From JADJDM01 sp044352985 (GTDB lineage Bacteria; Bacteroidota; Bacteroidia; B-17B0; Aurantibacillaceae): a stretch of DNA of 64,000 bases. The notes beneath the pieces were generated by a model. It did not search any database. It had not been told where the DNA came from and saw only the letters and a list, made by a program, of their open reading frames with translations. Below, in pieces: positions 33,533 through 42,180 of this stretch. The number at the start of each line of letters is the position of its first letter. Position 1 is the stretch's first letter. The position numbers and the translations under genes are program-made. The stretch covers positions 19,258 through 83,257 of the forward strand of contig JBILCU010000014.1 of assembly GCA_044352985.1 (NCBI GenBank), given 5' to 3'.

Positions 33533-36130
33533 TTAGTGCTTATTTTTAAGTTCTTGAAGAATTTCCTCTAAACGTTGAAGATCTTTAATTAATACATCAC
33601 GTGCCTTAGATCCTTCAAATGGTCCGATAATACCGGCCGCTTCCAATTGATCAACAATTCGTCCTGCACGATTATATCCTAATTTTAACTTTCGTTGCAA
33701 TAAAGAGGCAGAACCTTGTTGATGTTGAACAATAATTCGTGCAGCATCATCAAACATTTTATCGCGTTCCGATAAATCAATATCTTCTTTCCCTGAATCA
33801 CCATCTTCACCAACATATTCTGGCAACATAAACGCACTAGCATATGCGCGTTGAGTACCAATAAACTCAGTGATTTTCTCTACTTCAGGTGTATCAACAA
33901 ATGCACACTGGATACGAATTAAGTCATTTCCGGTTGAAAGCAACATATCTCCTCTTCCTATTAACTGTTCTGCACCACCTGCATCTAAAATGGTTCTAGA
34001 ATCGATTTTTGAAGTTACCCTAAATGCAATTCGTGCTGGGAAATTTGCTTTAATCGTACCAGTAATTATGTTCACTGAAGGTCGTTGTGTAGCAATAATT
34101 AAGTGAATACCAATTGCTCTGGCTAACTGTGCTAACCTTGCAATGGGTGTTTCCACTTCCTTACCTGCAGTCATAATTAAATCAGCAAATTCATCAACAA
34201 CTAAAACAATGTAAGGAAGATATTTGTGGCCTTCATTTGGATTTAGCTTACGAGAAATAAATTTTGCATTATACTCTTTAATATTTCGAACCTGCGCATC
34301 CTGAAGCAAGGCATAACGATTATCCATTTCAATACACAAAGAATTTAAGGTATGTATTACTTTAGTGTTATCGGTTATGATAGCATCCTCAGAGTTGGGT
34401 AATTTTGCTAAAAAATGACGTTCGATTTTATTGAATAAGGTTAACTCTACTTTTTTTGGATCGACTAAAACAAACTTAATTTGAGCAGGATGTTTTTTGT
34501 ATAATAATGAAACTAAAACTGCATTTAAACCAACCGATTTTCCTTGTCCGGTTGCACCAGCCATTAATAAATGAGGCATTTTAGCCAAATCAGCGATAAA
34601 TGTTTCGTTACTGATAGTTTTACCTAATGCAATAGGCAAATCAAAATTAGAATGCTGAAATTTTTCGGATGCCAAAATGTTGCGCATAGGAACCATTTCA
34701 GGAGTTTGATTAGGCACTTCAATACCAATTGTTCCTTTTCCAGGAATTGGGGCTATAATACGTATACCCAGAGCAGCTAAACTTAATGCGATATCGTCTT
34801 CCAGGTTTTTGATTTTTGAAATACGAACGCCTGCAGCAGGCACTATTTCATATAGGGTAACCGTAGGACCAACAGTTGCTTTAATAGTAGAAATTTCAAT
34901 GCCGTAATTTTTTAAGGTATCAATAATTCTGTTTTTATTACCGTTTAATTCATCTTGATTTATTCGGGTTTCAACATTACCAAAGTTTTGCAGTAAATCA
35001 AGTGTAGGAAATTGATACGACCCTAAATCTAAGGTTGGATCAAACTCACCAAATTTTTCAACTAATTGTTGTGCTTTTTCTTCAGGTTCAGGATCTTCAA
35101 TTACCTCTTCTTTAACAGGAGCTTGAACTACAAAATCAATTTCTGTAGACTTTTTAATTTCATTGGAAGGATTTTCAATTACTAATTCAATCTCCTCGCC
35201 TACTTCAGAAGTTTTTTTTTCCTGTTTTAAATTATCATCAGGAGATTCTTTCAATTGTAAATCCAGTAATTCTGCTTCTTCTTCAGGACTTAGTTCGGGC
35301 TCATCAGATACAACAAATTTAAATTGATTACCAGTAGAGTGCTGTGTAGTATTTTCCTTATTTACGACTTCGATTTGTTCTTCTTTCACTGCATCCATTA
35401 CTTCTGGCACTGTTTCTTTTTTTGCTCGCTCAAAACTAAAATTAAATGCAATGATTAAGTAACCTAAAAAAGCAACCGCTAAAAATGCTAAAGTACCAGC
35501 AGCACCAATTACTGATTGAAATTTTAAATTTAATACATAACCAAAACCTCCTCCTAAAAACAATAGCTGATCGTTAAAAAAATAACCTAGTACTAATGGC
35601 GACCACAATAAAAAAAATAATACCGAATAATTGAATTTTCTAAAGAATGAAAAATCTTTTGAAATAATTTTTTTCAAACCAGATATCAATAAGATAGGAG
35701 CCAACAAAAACGAGCTTACACCAAACCATTTAAACATAAATAAATGAGACACCATTGCTCCTACTTTCCCTAACCAGTTTGCTACTTTTGTAGAATCCGC
35801 AAATAAATCTGATACAGAACTAAACACTTTATCTTGATCTTCTTTCCAGGTAAACACAAATGATGTAAATGCCAATACCAAATAAACAGCCGATAAAATA
35901 AGTAAAAGGCCAATGATGCGTTGAGTTTTTGAATCGTTATAAAATTCTATGCATTTATCAATTCGTTGTTTAATGGTGATTTTTTCTTCAGAAACTTCTT
36001 CGGATTTAGGTTTAGGATGAGATACAGTTTTAGCTTTAGATTTTTGTTTTGGTTCTTCAGGAACATCAACAATTTGTTGACTATCATCAATAGTAGGAAT
36101 TTTAAGTTTATTTTTTTTAGGTTCAGACAT
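33533..36130 (-). CDS. ftsK: DNA translocase FtsK
   Basis: 865 aa. Basic N-terminus, four membrane helices (~70-230), an acidic linker, then the motor: Walker A GATGQGKSVG at ~520-530, Walker B IVLVVDEFADLIM at ~650 and ATQRPSVNIITG. The C-terminal ~65 residues form the gamma winged helix (ASLLQRKLKLGYNRAGRIVD) that reads KOPS-like sites. Pumps chromosome ends at the division septum. A minus-strand TATTTTTG box (36150-36157) lies just upstream. Confidence 0.96.
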   Translation of the reverse strand: MSEPKKNKLKIPTIDDSQQIVDVPEEPKQKSKAKTVSHPKPKSEEVSEEKITIKQRIDKCIEFYNDSKTQRIIGLLLILSAVYLVLAFTSFVFTWKEDQDKVFSSVSDLFADSTKVANWLGKVGAMVSHLFMFKWFGVSSFLLAPILLISGLKKIISKDFSFFRKFNYSVLFFLLWSPLVLGYFFNDQLLFLGGGFGYVLNLKFQSVIGAAGTLAFLAVAFLGYLIIAFNFSFERAKKETVPEVMDAVKEEQIEVVNKENTTQHSTGNQFKFVVSDEPELSPEEEAELLDLQLKESPDDNLKQEKKTSEVGEEIELVIENPSNEIKKSTEIDFVVQAPVKEEVIEDPEPEEKAQQLVEKFGEFDPTLDLGSYQFPTLDLLQNFGNVETRINQDELNGNKNRIIDTLKNYGIEISTIKATVGPTVTLYEIVPAAGVRISKIKNLEDDIALSLAALGIRIIAPIPGKGTIGIEVPNQTPEMVPMRNILASEKFQHSNFDLPIALGKTISNETFIADLAKMPHLLMAGATGQGKSVGLNAVLVSLLYKKHPAQIKFVLVDPKKVELTLFNKIERHFLAKLPNSEDAIITDNTKVIHTLNSLCIEMDNRYALLQDAQVRNIKEYNAKFISRKLNPNEGHKYLPYIVLVVDEFADLIMTAGKEVETPIARLAQLARAIGIHLIIATQRPSVNIITGTIKANFPARIAFRVTSKIDSRTILDAGGAEQLIGRGDMLLSTGNDLIRIQCAFVDTPEVEKITEFIGTQRAYASAFMLPEYVGEDGDSGKEDIDLSERDKMFDDAARIIVQHQQGSASLLQRKLKLGYNRAGRIVDQLEAAGIIGPFEGSKARDVLIKDLQRLEEILQELKNKH

Positions 36131-36235
36131 GTTAATTTTTCTATCCTAACAAAAATAAGGTTGTGATGCATTTACTTTAGAAGACCATTGCTTAGTTATA
36201 AACTTAGGCATGTTAGGAAAGTGGCTGAAAAAAAT

Positions 36236-36243
36236 TAACTTTG
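36236..36243 (+). promoter_or_regulatory. Putative -7 box (TAACTTTG) for DUF3467 gene
   Basis: TAACTTTG fits TAnnTTTG exactly and lies 18 nt before the ATG at 36262. The TTG inside it should not be taken as a start codon. Confidence 0.5.
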
Positions 36244-36261
36244 AATAAAAATAAAAACACA

Positions 36262-36573
36262 ATGGAAGAACAAAATCAAAATAATCAGTTAAATATTGAA
36301 CTTTCGGAAGAAATAGCAGAGGGCACTTATAGTAATTTAGCAATAATTAATCATTCACCCTCAGAATTTGTAGTTGATTTTATTAAAATTATGCCAAATG
36401 TGCCAAAAGCAAGGGTTAAATCCAGAATAATTTTAACCCCACAGCATGCAAAACGATTATTACATGCCCTTGCTGACAATATACAGAAATACGAACAGAA
36501 TTTTGGTAAAATAAAAGACAGTGAAGTTAACAACATTCCAATTCATTTTGGCGGCCCAACGGCACAAGCTTAA
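36262..36573 (+). CDS. DUF3467 domain protein
   Basis: 103 aa from the ATG at 36262. An upstream in-frame TTG at 36241 overlaps the -7 box and is rejected. Contains YSNLAIINHSPSEFVVDFI, RVKSRIILTPQHAKRLLHAL and NIQKYEQNFG, the DUF3467 pattern. Family function is unknown. It diverges from ftsK and precedes tRNA-Arg. Confidence 0.8.
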   Translation: MEEQNQNNQLNIELSEEIAEGTYSNLAIINHSPSEFVVDFIKIMPNVPKARVKSRIILTPQHAKRLLHALADNIQKYEQNFGKIKDSEVNNIPIHFGGPTAQA

Positions 36574-36622
36574 TTTTTAAAATAAAATTTTAGAAAATGG
36601 GCTCGTAAAAACAAAAAAAATG

Positions 36623-36630
36623 TATATTTG
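36623..36630 (+). promoter_or_regulatory. -7 box (TATATTTG) of tRNA-Arg
   Basis: TATATTTG ends 11 nt before the mature tRNA, at the distance expected for a tRNA promoter. Confidence 0.55.
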
Positions 36631-36641
36631 CAGCCCTAAAT

Positions 36642-36715
36642 GGTTTTGTAGCTCAACTGGATAGAGCATCTGACTACGGATCAGAAGGTTTGGGGTTCGA
36701 ATCCCTACAAGACCA
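36642..36715 (+). tRNA. tRNA-Arg (anticodon ACG)
   Basis: Full cloverleaf: 7-bp acceptor stem (GGTTTTG with CAAGACC, one G-T pair), D stem GCTC/GAGC, anticodon stem TCTGA/TCAGA with loop CTACGGA giving ACG at 36676-36678, T loop TTCGAAT and discriminator A at 36715. CCA is not encoded. Its 3' end is the integration site of the island that follows. Confidence 0.96.
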
Positions 36716-36716
36716 C
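36702..36716 (+). repeat. attL core of the integrative island
   Basis: The 15 bases TCCCTACAAGACCAC at the tRNA 3' end recur exactly at 49,631-49,645. The bases on either side differ between the copies. A duplication bracketing an integrase gene marks the crossover site. Confidence 0.92.
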
Positions 36717-36748
36717 TTTTTAAACTGTATTCAAATGTTTTTAAAAGC

Positions 36749-36774
36749 AAGCCCCTCTAAAATGGGGCTTTTTT
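36749..36774 (+). terminator. Terminator after tRNA-Arg, supplied by the island
   Basis: 7-bp stem (36749-36755 with 36764-36770), 8-base loop and a T run. It lies inside the island, so it replaces the chromosomal terminator now found beyond attR at 49,653. Confidence 0.8.
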
Positions 36775-36817
36775 GTTTTTAGTGGGTATTATTTTCCTCT
36801 AATTTCTACCATTTTCC

Positions 36818-36834
36818 AGTGGAGATTTAGTGGA
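36818..36834 (+). repeat. Subterminal 17-bp repeat, left copy
   Basis: AGTGGAGATTTAGTGGA, identical to 49,555-49,571. It contains GTGGA twice, spaced like paired integrase arm sites, and GTCCAC appears inverted shortly after it (36,851 region). Confidence 0.75.
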
Positions 36835-36937
36835 CTAAATTTCGTTTAAAAAAAGTCCACCGAAAAAGACCCTAATTCACTGATTTGCAGTATTTAGCAT
36901 TTTATTTAATTGAACCATTGCCATAATTTTAAATAAT

Positions 36938-38152
36938 ATGACAAAGTTCTCTCTAAACACTCTTTTCTACGTGAAAAGAACAAAATTGCTTAAAAATGGT
37001 AACGCTCCTATTTATATGAGAGTATCATTTAAAAATGAATCTTATGAAATTTCTTTAAAAAGAAACATCAAACCTGAGCATTGGGATTCCACAAAAAACA
37101 AGGTTAAAGGAAATGCTTCTGAAGCTCGTGAGGTTAATGATTACTTAAACCTGATTAAAATGCAATTATTCCAAGCTTATACAGAAAAATTAACTATTAA
37201 TAAAGAATTCTCTCTTCGTACATTGATTAACTCATTTTTAGGTATTGGAGAAAAAAAATGGTCGCTTGTTGAATTATTTCAGGAGCACAACAAAAACTTA
37301 AGTCAATTAATTGGTAAAGATTTTTCTCCACTTACAGTTAAAAGATATAATGCATCTCTTAAACACATTATTAATTTTTCTATTACTCAATACAGAAATG
37401 AGCACATGTTAATTGAAGAAATAAATCACAAATTCATTAGTGGTTTTGAATTTTACCTTAAAACAGTTGCTAAATGCCAGCACAATTCTGCAATGAAGCA
37501 TATTAAATCATTAAAAAAAATCATTCGTATTGCATTGGCTAATGATTACATTAAAAAAGACCCCTTTATTAACTATCGTATTACTCAAAACATAGTCGAA
37601 CGTGAATATTTAACTCAAGCTGAAATAGATGCAATAATAAATAAAGAGATAACCATTCAGCGTCTGGATATTATCCGAGATTTATTTATTTTTCAGTGCT
37701 ACACGGGCTTGGCATATAGTGACCTTGCTTCCTTAACCAAGGATAATATTGAAATTGGCATTGATGGCAACAGATGGATTATTACAAACAGAAGTAAAAC
37801 AGGTGTAAGATGCAGAATTCCGTTATTTCCAATTTCAGAAAACATTATTAAAAAATATTCACTTCATCAATCATGTTTGGTTCTGGGTAAACTACTTCCA
37901 GTTCCATCCAACCAAAAAATGAATGCCTACTTAAAAGAGATTACTACAATTTGTGGTATTAACAAAATTATTCACACTCACCTTGCTCGGCACACATACG
38001 CTACTACCATTACACTTTCAAACGGAATCCCTATTGAAACGGTTTCTAAGCTATTAGGGCATCGTAAAATAAATACAACTCAAATTTATGCCAAGGTAGT
38101 TGATGAAAAGGTTAATGAAGATGTATCGCAACTAAGAGTAAAATTAATGTAA
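36938..38152 (+). CDS. int: Tyrosine recombinase/integrase (IntDOT-like)
   Basis: 404 aa: N-terminal arm-binding domain (~1-95), SAM-like core-binding domain (~100-205) and catalytic domain. Catalytic residues seen are K in RSKTG, H348-L-A-R351, H375 in LLGHRK and nucleophile Y384 (TTQIYAKV). The first catalytic Arg is replaced: the motif reads YTGLAYSDL, with Ala where most recombinases have Arg, as in Bacteroidota IntDOT-type enzymes. It lies ~220 bp inside attL and faces inwards, the usual position for a tRNA-targeting island integrase. Confidence 0.93.
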   Translation: MTKFSLNTLFYVKRTKLLKNGNAPIYMRVSFKNESYEISLKRNIKPEHWDSTKNKVKGNASEAREVNDYLNLIKMQLFQAYTEKLTINKEFSLRTLINSFLGIGEKKWSLVELFQEHNKNLSQLIGKDFSPLTVKRYNASLKHIINFSITQYRNEHMLIEEINHKFISGFEFYLKTVAKCQHNSAMKHIKSLKKIIRIALANDYIKKDPFINYRITQNIVEREYLTQAEIDAIINKEITIQRLDIIRDLFIFQCYTGLAYSDLASLTKDNIEIGIDGNRWIITNRSKTGVRCRIPLFPISENIIKKYSLHQSCLVLGKLLPVPSNQKMNAYLKEITTICGINKIIHTHLARHTYATTITLSNGIPIETVSKLLGHRKINTTQIYAKVVDEKVNEDVSQLRVKLM

Positions 38153-38274
38153 TCTGCCGTTTATGTTTTGGATTCCTTTCATTGCGTTTATTCCATTCTG
38201 TTTTCCTGCCTTTTCTTTATTGTTCATTATTTGTTGATTATTTCTACTGTTTTTTTCTGCAAATCTGATGCATA

Positions 38275-38299
38275 AGAGTACTTAGATATATAGAGTACT
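38275..38299 (+). repeat. Direct repeat AGAGTACT, possible operator
   Basis: AGAGTACT occurs at 38,275-38,282 and 38,292-38,299; the AGTACT core is palindromic. It lies 14 nt before the HTH gene start, a likely place for an autoregulatory or excisionase site. Confidence 0.4.
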
Positions 38300-38312
38300 A
38301 AATTTTTTAAAT

Positions 38313-38591
38313 ATGCAAGTAATAACAATTGAATCAAAAGCATTCACCGAAATAATAGAGAAGTTGAATGCCATTAATGTGAAACTAAACAAAGAAAAAA
38401 ACACAACTCCACTAACTGAAATCTGGTTGGATAATCAAGATGTGTGTGAGTTGTTACATGTAAGTAAACGCACCTTACAACATTACAGGGATACTGGTAA
38501 AATACCATTTTCTCAGGTAGGTGCAAAAATCTATTACAAAGCAGCTGATATTAATGATTTTTTGAATAGCGGTTATAAGCCATTGAAATAA
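38313..38591 (+). CDS. Excisionase-like helix-turn-helix protein (HTH-17 type)
   Basis: 92 aa. The C-terminal ~50 residues form a MerR/Xis-like winged HTH: WLDNQDVCELLHVSKRTLQH, then IPFSQVGAKIYYKAADINDF. In Bacteroidota mobile elements such proteins are recombination directionality factors or transcriptional regulators. The stop abuts the ATG of the next gene, so they are co-translated. Confidence 0.8.
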   Translation: MQVITIESKAFTEIIEKLNAINVKLNKEKNTTPLTEIWLDNQDVCELLHVSKRTLQHYRDTGKIPFSQVGAKIYYKAADINDFLNSGYKPLK

Positions 38592-39326
38592 ATGTACGCG
38601 TTAATTCCAATTGATTTATGTTATTATGCGATTTCTAAAAAATTTGATAGACCTTTTCAATTATACATTTATTTAAAATATAAATGTTCCGGTAAAATTA
38701 AACTTAGCAATGCTGATTTTAAAAATATTGCTAAAGATTTAGGTTTAAAATCGGAGAAAACGATTACAAATAATTTAAAAATTCTTATTCAAAATAATTG
38801 GGTTGGTTACAATAAAAAATCTGGCTATTATTTTATTCGCAACTACAAGCGAATTAAAAATAGCATACAAGCAAAAAGTAATACCTGTGCAGAATTTAAT
38901 ACGAATGAAATAAAAAATTTTAAAGGATTTGTTGCGGGAGCATGTATTGGCTATTTGGTTAATCAACAGAAAAGGAAAATTTGGCTGACCGAATCAAAAA
39001 ATAGGGATTCCAAACCAATCAGTCAAAATCCCATTCCAGATTACTACCCAGTAGCTAATCATGCACTTGCACAAATTTGGAAAGTAGCAATTTCAACCGC
39101 ATTTGAGCTTAAAAAATTAGCTCATAAAAAAGAGTATATTTCTGTCAAAAAAGAATTTCAATTAATTAATGTTTCAATTAATTTTAAAAAACAATTTCAA
39201 AAAAGCAACCCCGAAATTGCTCATAAAGTTAGAGTTAAGAATAATAAACTTTTTTTACAGGAAGCCGATAAAATTATGTCTAAAATCAGATTTAAATCAA
39301 GTAGAAAAAAACCGAAACATATATAA
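38592..39326 (+). CDS. Hypothetical protein with N-terminal winged-helix-like domain
   Basis: 244 aa, basic. Residues ~30-85 (KIKLSNADFKNIAKDLGLKS, then NNLKILIQNNWVGYN) read like a winged helix as in replication or mobilisation proteins of Bacteroidota elements. The rest has no recognised family and ends in a Lys/Arg-rich stretch. It starts right after the HTH gene. A DNA-binding role in the element is inferred only. Confidence 0.6.
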   Translation: MYALIPIDLCYYAISKKFDRPFQLYIYLKYKCSGKIKLSNADFKNIAKDLGLKSEKTITNNLKILIQNNWVGYNKKSGYYFIRNYKRIKNSIQAKSNTCAEFNTNEIKNFKGFVAGACIGYLVNQQKRKIWLTESKNRDSKPISQNPIPDYYPVANHALAQIWKVAISTAFELKKLAHKKEYISVKKEFQLINVSINFKKQFQKSNPEIAHKVRVKNNKLFLQEADKIMSKIRFKSSRKKPKHI

Positions 39327-39528
39327 TAGGTAGTTTAGTAATTAATTAGTTGAATAAATAATTCAATGAGATTTAGTTTAAAAAAAGAGGGCAATTAAAA
39401 ATTTATTTTAGATTATATTACTAATTAATTGTATTAAAAAAGTAAAACTATAAGTAATAATTTCTTATTTGATTTTATAATAATGTTATAGTTAAAAATA
39501 TTCAGCTCTAATTTCGTACTTCTTTTTT

Positions 39529-39536
39529 TATCTTTG
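39529..39536 (+). promoter_or_regulatory. Putative -7 box (TATCTTTG) of the hsd operon
   Basis: TATCTTTG lies 17 nt before the hsdM ATG in a 227-nt AT-rich gap with no ORF. No properly spaced TTG is seen. Confidence 0.45.
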
Positions 39537-39553
39537 AATAATAAATTTATTTT

Positions 39554-41125
39554 ATGTCAGAAGACCAAAAGAAACAACTTGAACAACAACTTTGGAATAT
39601 AGCCAATACGCTTAGAGGTAAGATGAATGCGGACGAGTTCCGTGACTATATTTTGGGGTTCATTTTCTATAAATATCTATCCGAAAGAATGGAAATTTAT
39701 GCAAACAGCATACTAAAAGCAGACAAGATTAAATACAAAGAAATAAAGGAAAACTCCAAACAAGGCAAAGAATACATTGAAGCCATCAAAGAGGAATCTT
39801 TGGAAAAATTAGGGTATTTCCTTAAACCTTCCGAGCTATTTAGCGAAGTAGCTAAACGTGGCAACAGCGACAAAGAAGAAGATGAAAGTAATTTTATACT
39901 TGAAGACCTGCAAAAAATCCTCACAAATATTCAGCAAAGTACAATGGGTACAGAATCAGAAGAAGATTTTGACAACTTGTTTGAGGACATGGATTTGAAC
40001 AGTACTAAATTGGGTAAAACTCCAGAAGCTAGAAATGAAATTATTGCAAAGGTACTATCGCATTTAGACAAAATTGATTTCAAACTGGAGCAAACCGAAT
40101 TAGATGTATTGGGCGATGCTTATGAATATCTTATTGGGCAATTTGCCAGTGGTGCAGGTAAAAAAGCAGGTGAATTTTATACACCGCAAGAAGTAAGTAA
40201 AGTATTGGCAAAGATTGTAACCACAGGTAAAAACAAACTAAAATCAGTTTACGACCCTACTTGTGGATCGGGTTCATTGTTACTTCGTGTGGCAAAAGAA
40301 GTGAAAGAAGTAAGCAATTTTTACGGACAGGAAATGAACCGCACTACCTACAATCTTGCACGAATGAATATGATTTTGCATGGAGTACATTATCGTAAGT
40401 TCGATATTAAACAAGAAGATACCTTAGAACATCCGCAACACTCAGGTAAACAATTTGAAGCCATTGTAGCCAATCCGCCATTTTCGGCTGAGTGGAGTGC
40501 TAACCCATTATTTACAAGCGATGACCGTTTTAGCCAATACGGTAAATTAGCACCAAGCAGCAAAGCCGATTATGCTTTTGTGCAACATATGATTCATCAT
40601 TTGGCAGAAAATGGAACGATGGCAATTGTATTGCCTCACGGTGCTTTATTTAGAAGCGGTGCAGAACAACACATTCGTAAATACTTAATAGAGGACCGTA
40701 ATTATTTAGATGCAGTTATTGGGTTGCCTGCGAACTTATTTTACGGTACTCCAATACCTACTTGTATTATGATTTTCAAAAAGTGTAAAGAAAACCCAAA
40801 CAATGTTTTATTTATTAATGCAGCAGAACATTTTGAAAGAGGTACACAAAACACTTTACGCCAAGAAGATATTGACCGAATTGTTACCACTTACAGAGAA
40901 CGAAAAGAAATTGAAAAGTACAGCAGTTTAGCAACCCTTGAATTTATTGCTGAAAACGAATACAACCTGAATATTCCACGCTATGTAAACACATTTGAGG
41001 AAGAAGAAAAAATTGACATTGCGGCAGTTGCTAAAAAACTGAAAAGTTTGGAAAAAGAAATGAAAAATACGGATGCCGAACTATTGGCATTTTGTAAAGA
41101 ACTTAACATTGACACCCCATTCTAA
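39554..41125 (+). CDS. hsdM: Type I restriction-modification methyltransferase subunit
   Basis: 523 aa. N-terminal HsdM helical domain (KKQLEQQLWNIANTLRGKMN), SAM motif I DPTCGSGSLLL at ~234 and catalytic motif IV NPPFSAEW at ~306, the gamma-class N6-adenine methyltransferase order. GKKAGEFYTPQEVSKVLAKI precedes motif I. Acts with HsdS to methylate the recognition site and with HsdR for cleavage. First gene of the hsd operon. Confidence 0.95.
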   Translation: MSEDQKKQLEQQLWNIANTLRGKMNADEFRDYILGFIFYKYLSERMEIYANSILKADKIKYKEIKENSKQGKEYIEAIKEESLEKLGYFLKPSELFSEVAKRGNSDKEEDESNFILEDLQKILTNIQQSTMGTESEEDFDNLFEDMDLNSTKLGKTPEARNEIIAKVLSHLDKIDFKLEQTELDVLGDAYEYLIGQFASGAGKKAGEFYTPQEVSKVLAKIVTTGKNKLKSVYDPTCGSGSLLLRVAKEVKEVSNFYGQEMNRTTYNLARMNMILHGVHYRKFDIKQEDTLEHPQHSGKQFEAIVANPPFSAEWSANPLFTSDDRFSQYGKLAPSSKADYAFVQHMIHHLAENGTMAIVLPHGALFRSGAEQHIRKYLIEDRNYLDAVIGLPANLFYGTPIPTCIMIFKKCKENPNNVLFINAAEHFERGTQNTLRQEDIDRIVTTYRERKEIEKYSSLATLEFIAENEYNLNIPRYVNTFEEEEKIDIAAVAKKLKSLEKEMKNTDAELLAFCKELNIDTPF

Positions 41126-41131
41126 ACCATC

Positions 41132-41147
41132 TTCCTGACGTCAGGAA
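41132..41147. repeat. 16-bp perfect palindrome between hsdM and rhuM
   Basis: TTCCTGACGTCAGGAA is a perfect palindrome 6 nt after the hsdM stop. No T run follows, so it is not a standard terminator. It could be a dimeric repressor site, an mRNA processing hairpin or a passing repeat. Confidence 0.6.
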
Positions 41148-41148
41148 A

Positions 41149-42177
41149 ATGATACTTCAAAAGATTAAAAACATGGAAGAAAACAAAATCATCATATACA
41201 ACACAACAGACGGTAAAGCTGCCGTTTCGCTTTATGCTAGGGATGGTTCTGTATGGATGAACCAAAACCAGTTGGCGGAACTTTTTGACACCTCTAAACA
41301 AAACATTGGTCAACACATTAAAAGTATACTGGAAGACAATGAGTTAGATAAAAATTCAGTTGTAAAGAATTACTTTACAACTGCAACAGACGGCAAAACC
41401 TACGAGGTTTCATTCTATAGCATCGAAATGATTCTTGCCATTGGATTCAGGGTACGCAGTAAACGTGGCACACAATTCAGGCAATGGGCTAACATCAATC
41501 TGAAAGAATATATCGTAAAGGGGTTTGTAATGGATGATGAACGCCTGAAAAACCCTGACGGCAGACCAGATTACTTCGATGAACTTTTAGACAGAATCCG
41601 CGATATACGTGCTTCTGAAAAACGATTTTATCAAAAAGTAAGAGACCTGTTTGCATTGAGTAGCGATTATGACGCTACCGACAAAGCCGCCCAAATGTTT
41701 TTTGCTGAAACACAAAACAAATTACTCTTTGCCATAACTGGCAAAACAGCAGCTGAAATTGTGGTGAGCCGAGCCAATGCCATTGAACCCAATATGGCAT
41801 TGACAAGTTGGAAAGGAACAGTAGTAAGAAAACAAGACATATACATAGCCAAAAACTACCTTACCGTAGATGAAATTGACAGCCTCAACCGTTTTGTGGT
41901 TGTGTTTTTAGAAACTGCCGAACTGCGGGCTAAAAACCGACAAGACATTACGATGGATTTTTGGCGAGAAAATGTAGACAAGATTATTGACCTGAACGAC
42001 AAACCTTTGCTCACCCACAACGGCAGCATAAGTAATACCCAAATGGAAGCCATGGTTGAAAAAGTGTATGACCTGTTTGACAGCAACAGAAAAAAAACAG
42101 AAGCTGCACAAGCGGATGAACAAGACCTTAAAGATTTAAATGCTTTGGAACAAAAAATTAAAACCAAGAAAAAATAA
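41149..42177 (+). CDS. rhuM: RhuM-family protein inside the hsd operon
   Basis: 342 aa from 41149, or 334 aa from the second ATG at 41173 (MEENKII). The N-terminal part, VWMNQNQLAELFDTSKQNIG and then RSKRGTQFRQWANINLKEYI, is the RhuM/virulence-associated domain, a putative DNA-binding module. The C-terminal part has LTVDEIDSLNRFVVVFLETAE and a basic tail. The molecular function is not established. It sits between hsdM and hsdS on the same strand and looks more G+C-rich than its chromosomal surroundings. Only 3 nt separate it from hsdS. Confidence 0.85.
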   Translation: MILQKIKNMEENKIIIYNTTDGKAAVSLYARDGSVWMNQNQLAELFDTSKQNIGQHIKSILEDNELDKNSVVKNYFTTATDGKTYEVSFYSIEMILAIGFRVRSKRGTQFRQWANINLKEYIVKGFVMDDERLKNPDGRPDYFDELLDRIRDIRASEKRFYQKVRDLFALSSDYDATDKAAQMFFAETQNKLLFAITGKTAAEIVVSRANAIEPNMALTSWKGTVVRKQDIYIAKNYLTVDEIDSLNRFVVVFLETAELRAKNRQDITMDFWRENVDKIIDLNDKPLLTHNGSISNTQMEAMVEKVYDLFDSNRKKTEAAQADEQDLKDLNALEQKIKTKKK

Positions 42178-42180
42178 ACC

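Noticed and set aside
36241..36261. TTG start for the DUF3467 gene
   Set aside because: The TTG is part of the TAACTTTG promoter box; the ATG at 36,262 is preferred.
41132..41147. Palindrome as an intrinsic terminator
   Set aside because: No T run follows in either direction, and the hsd operon continues.
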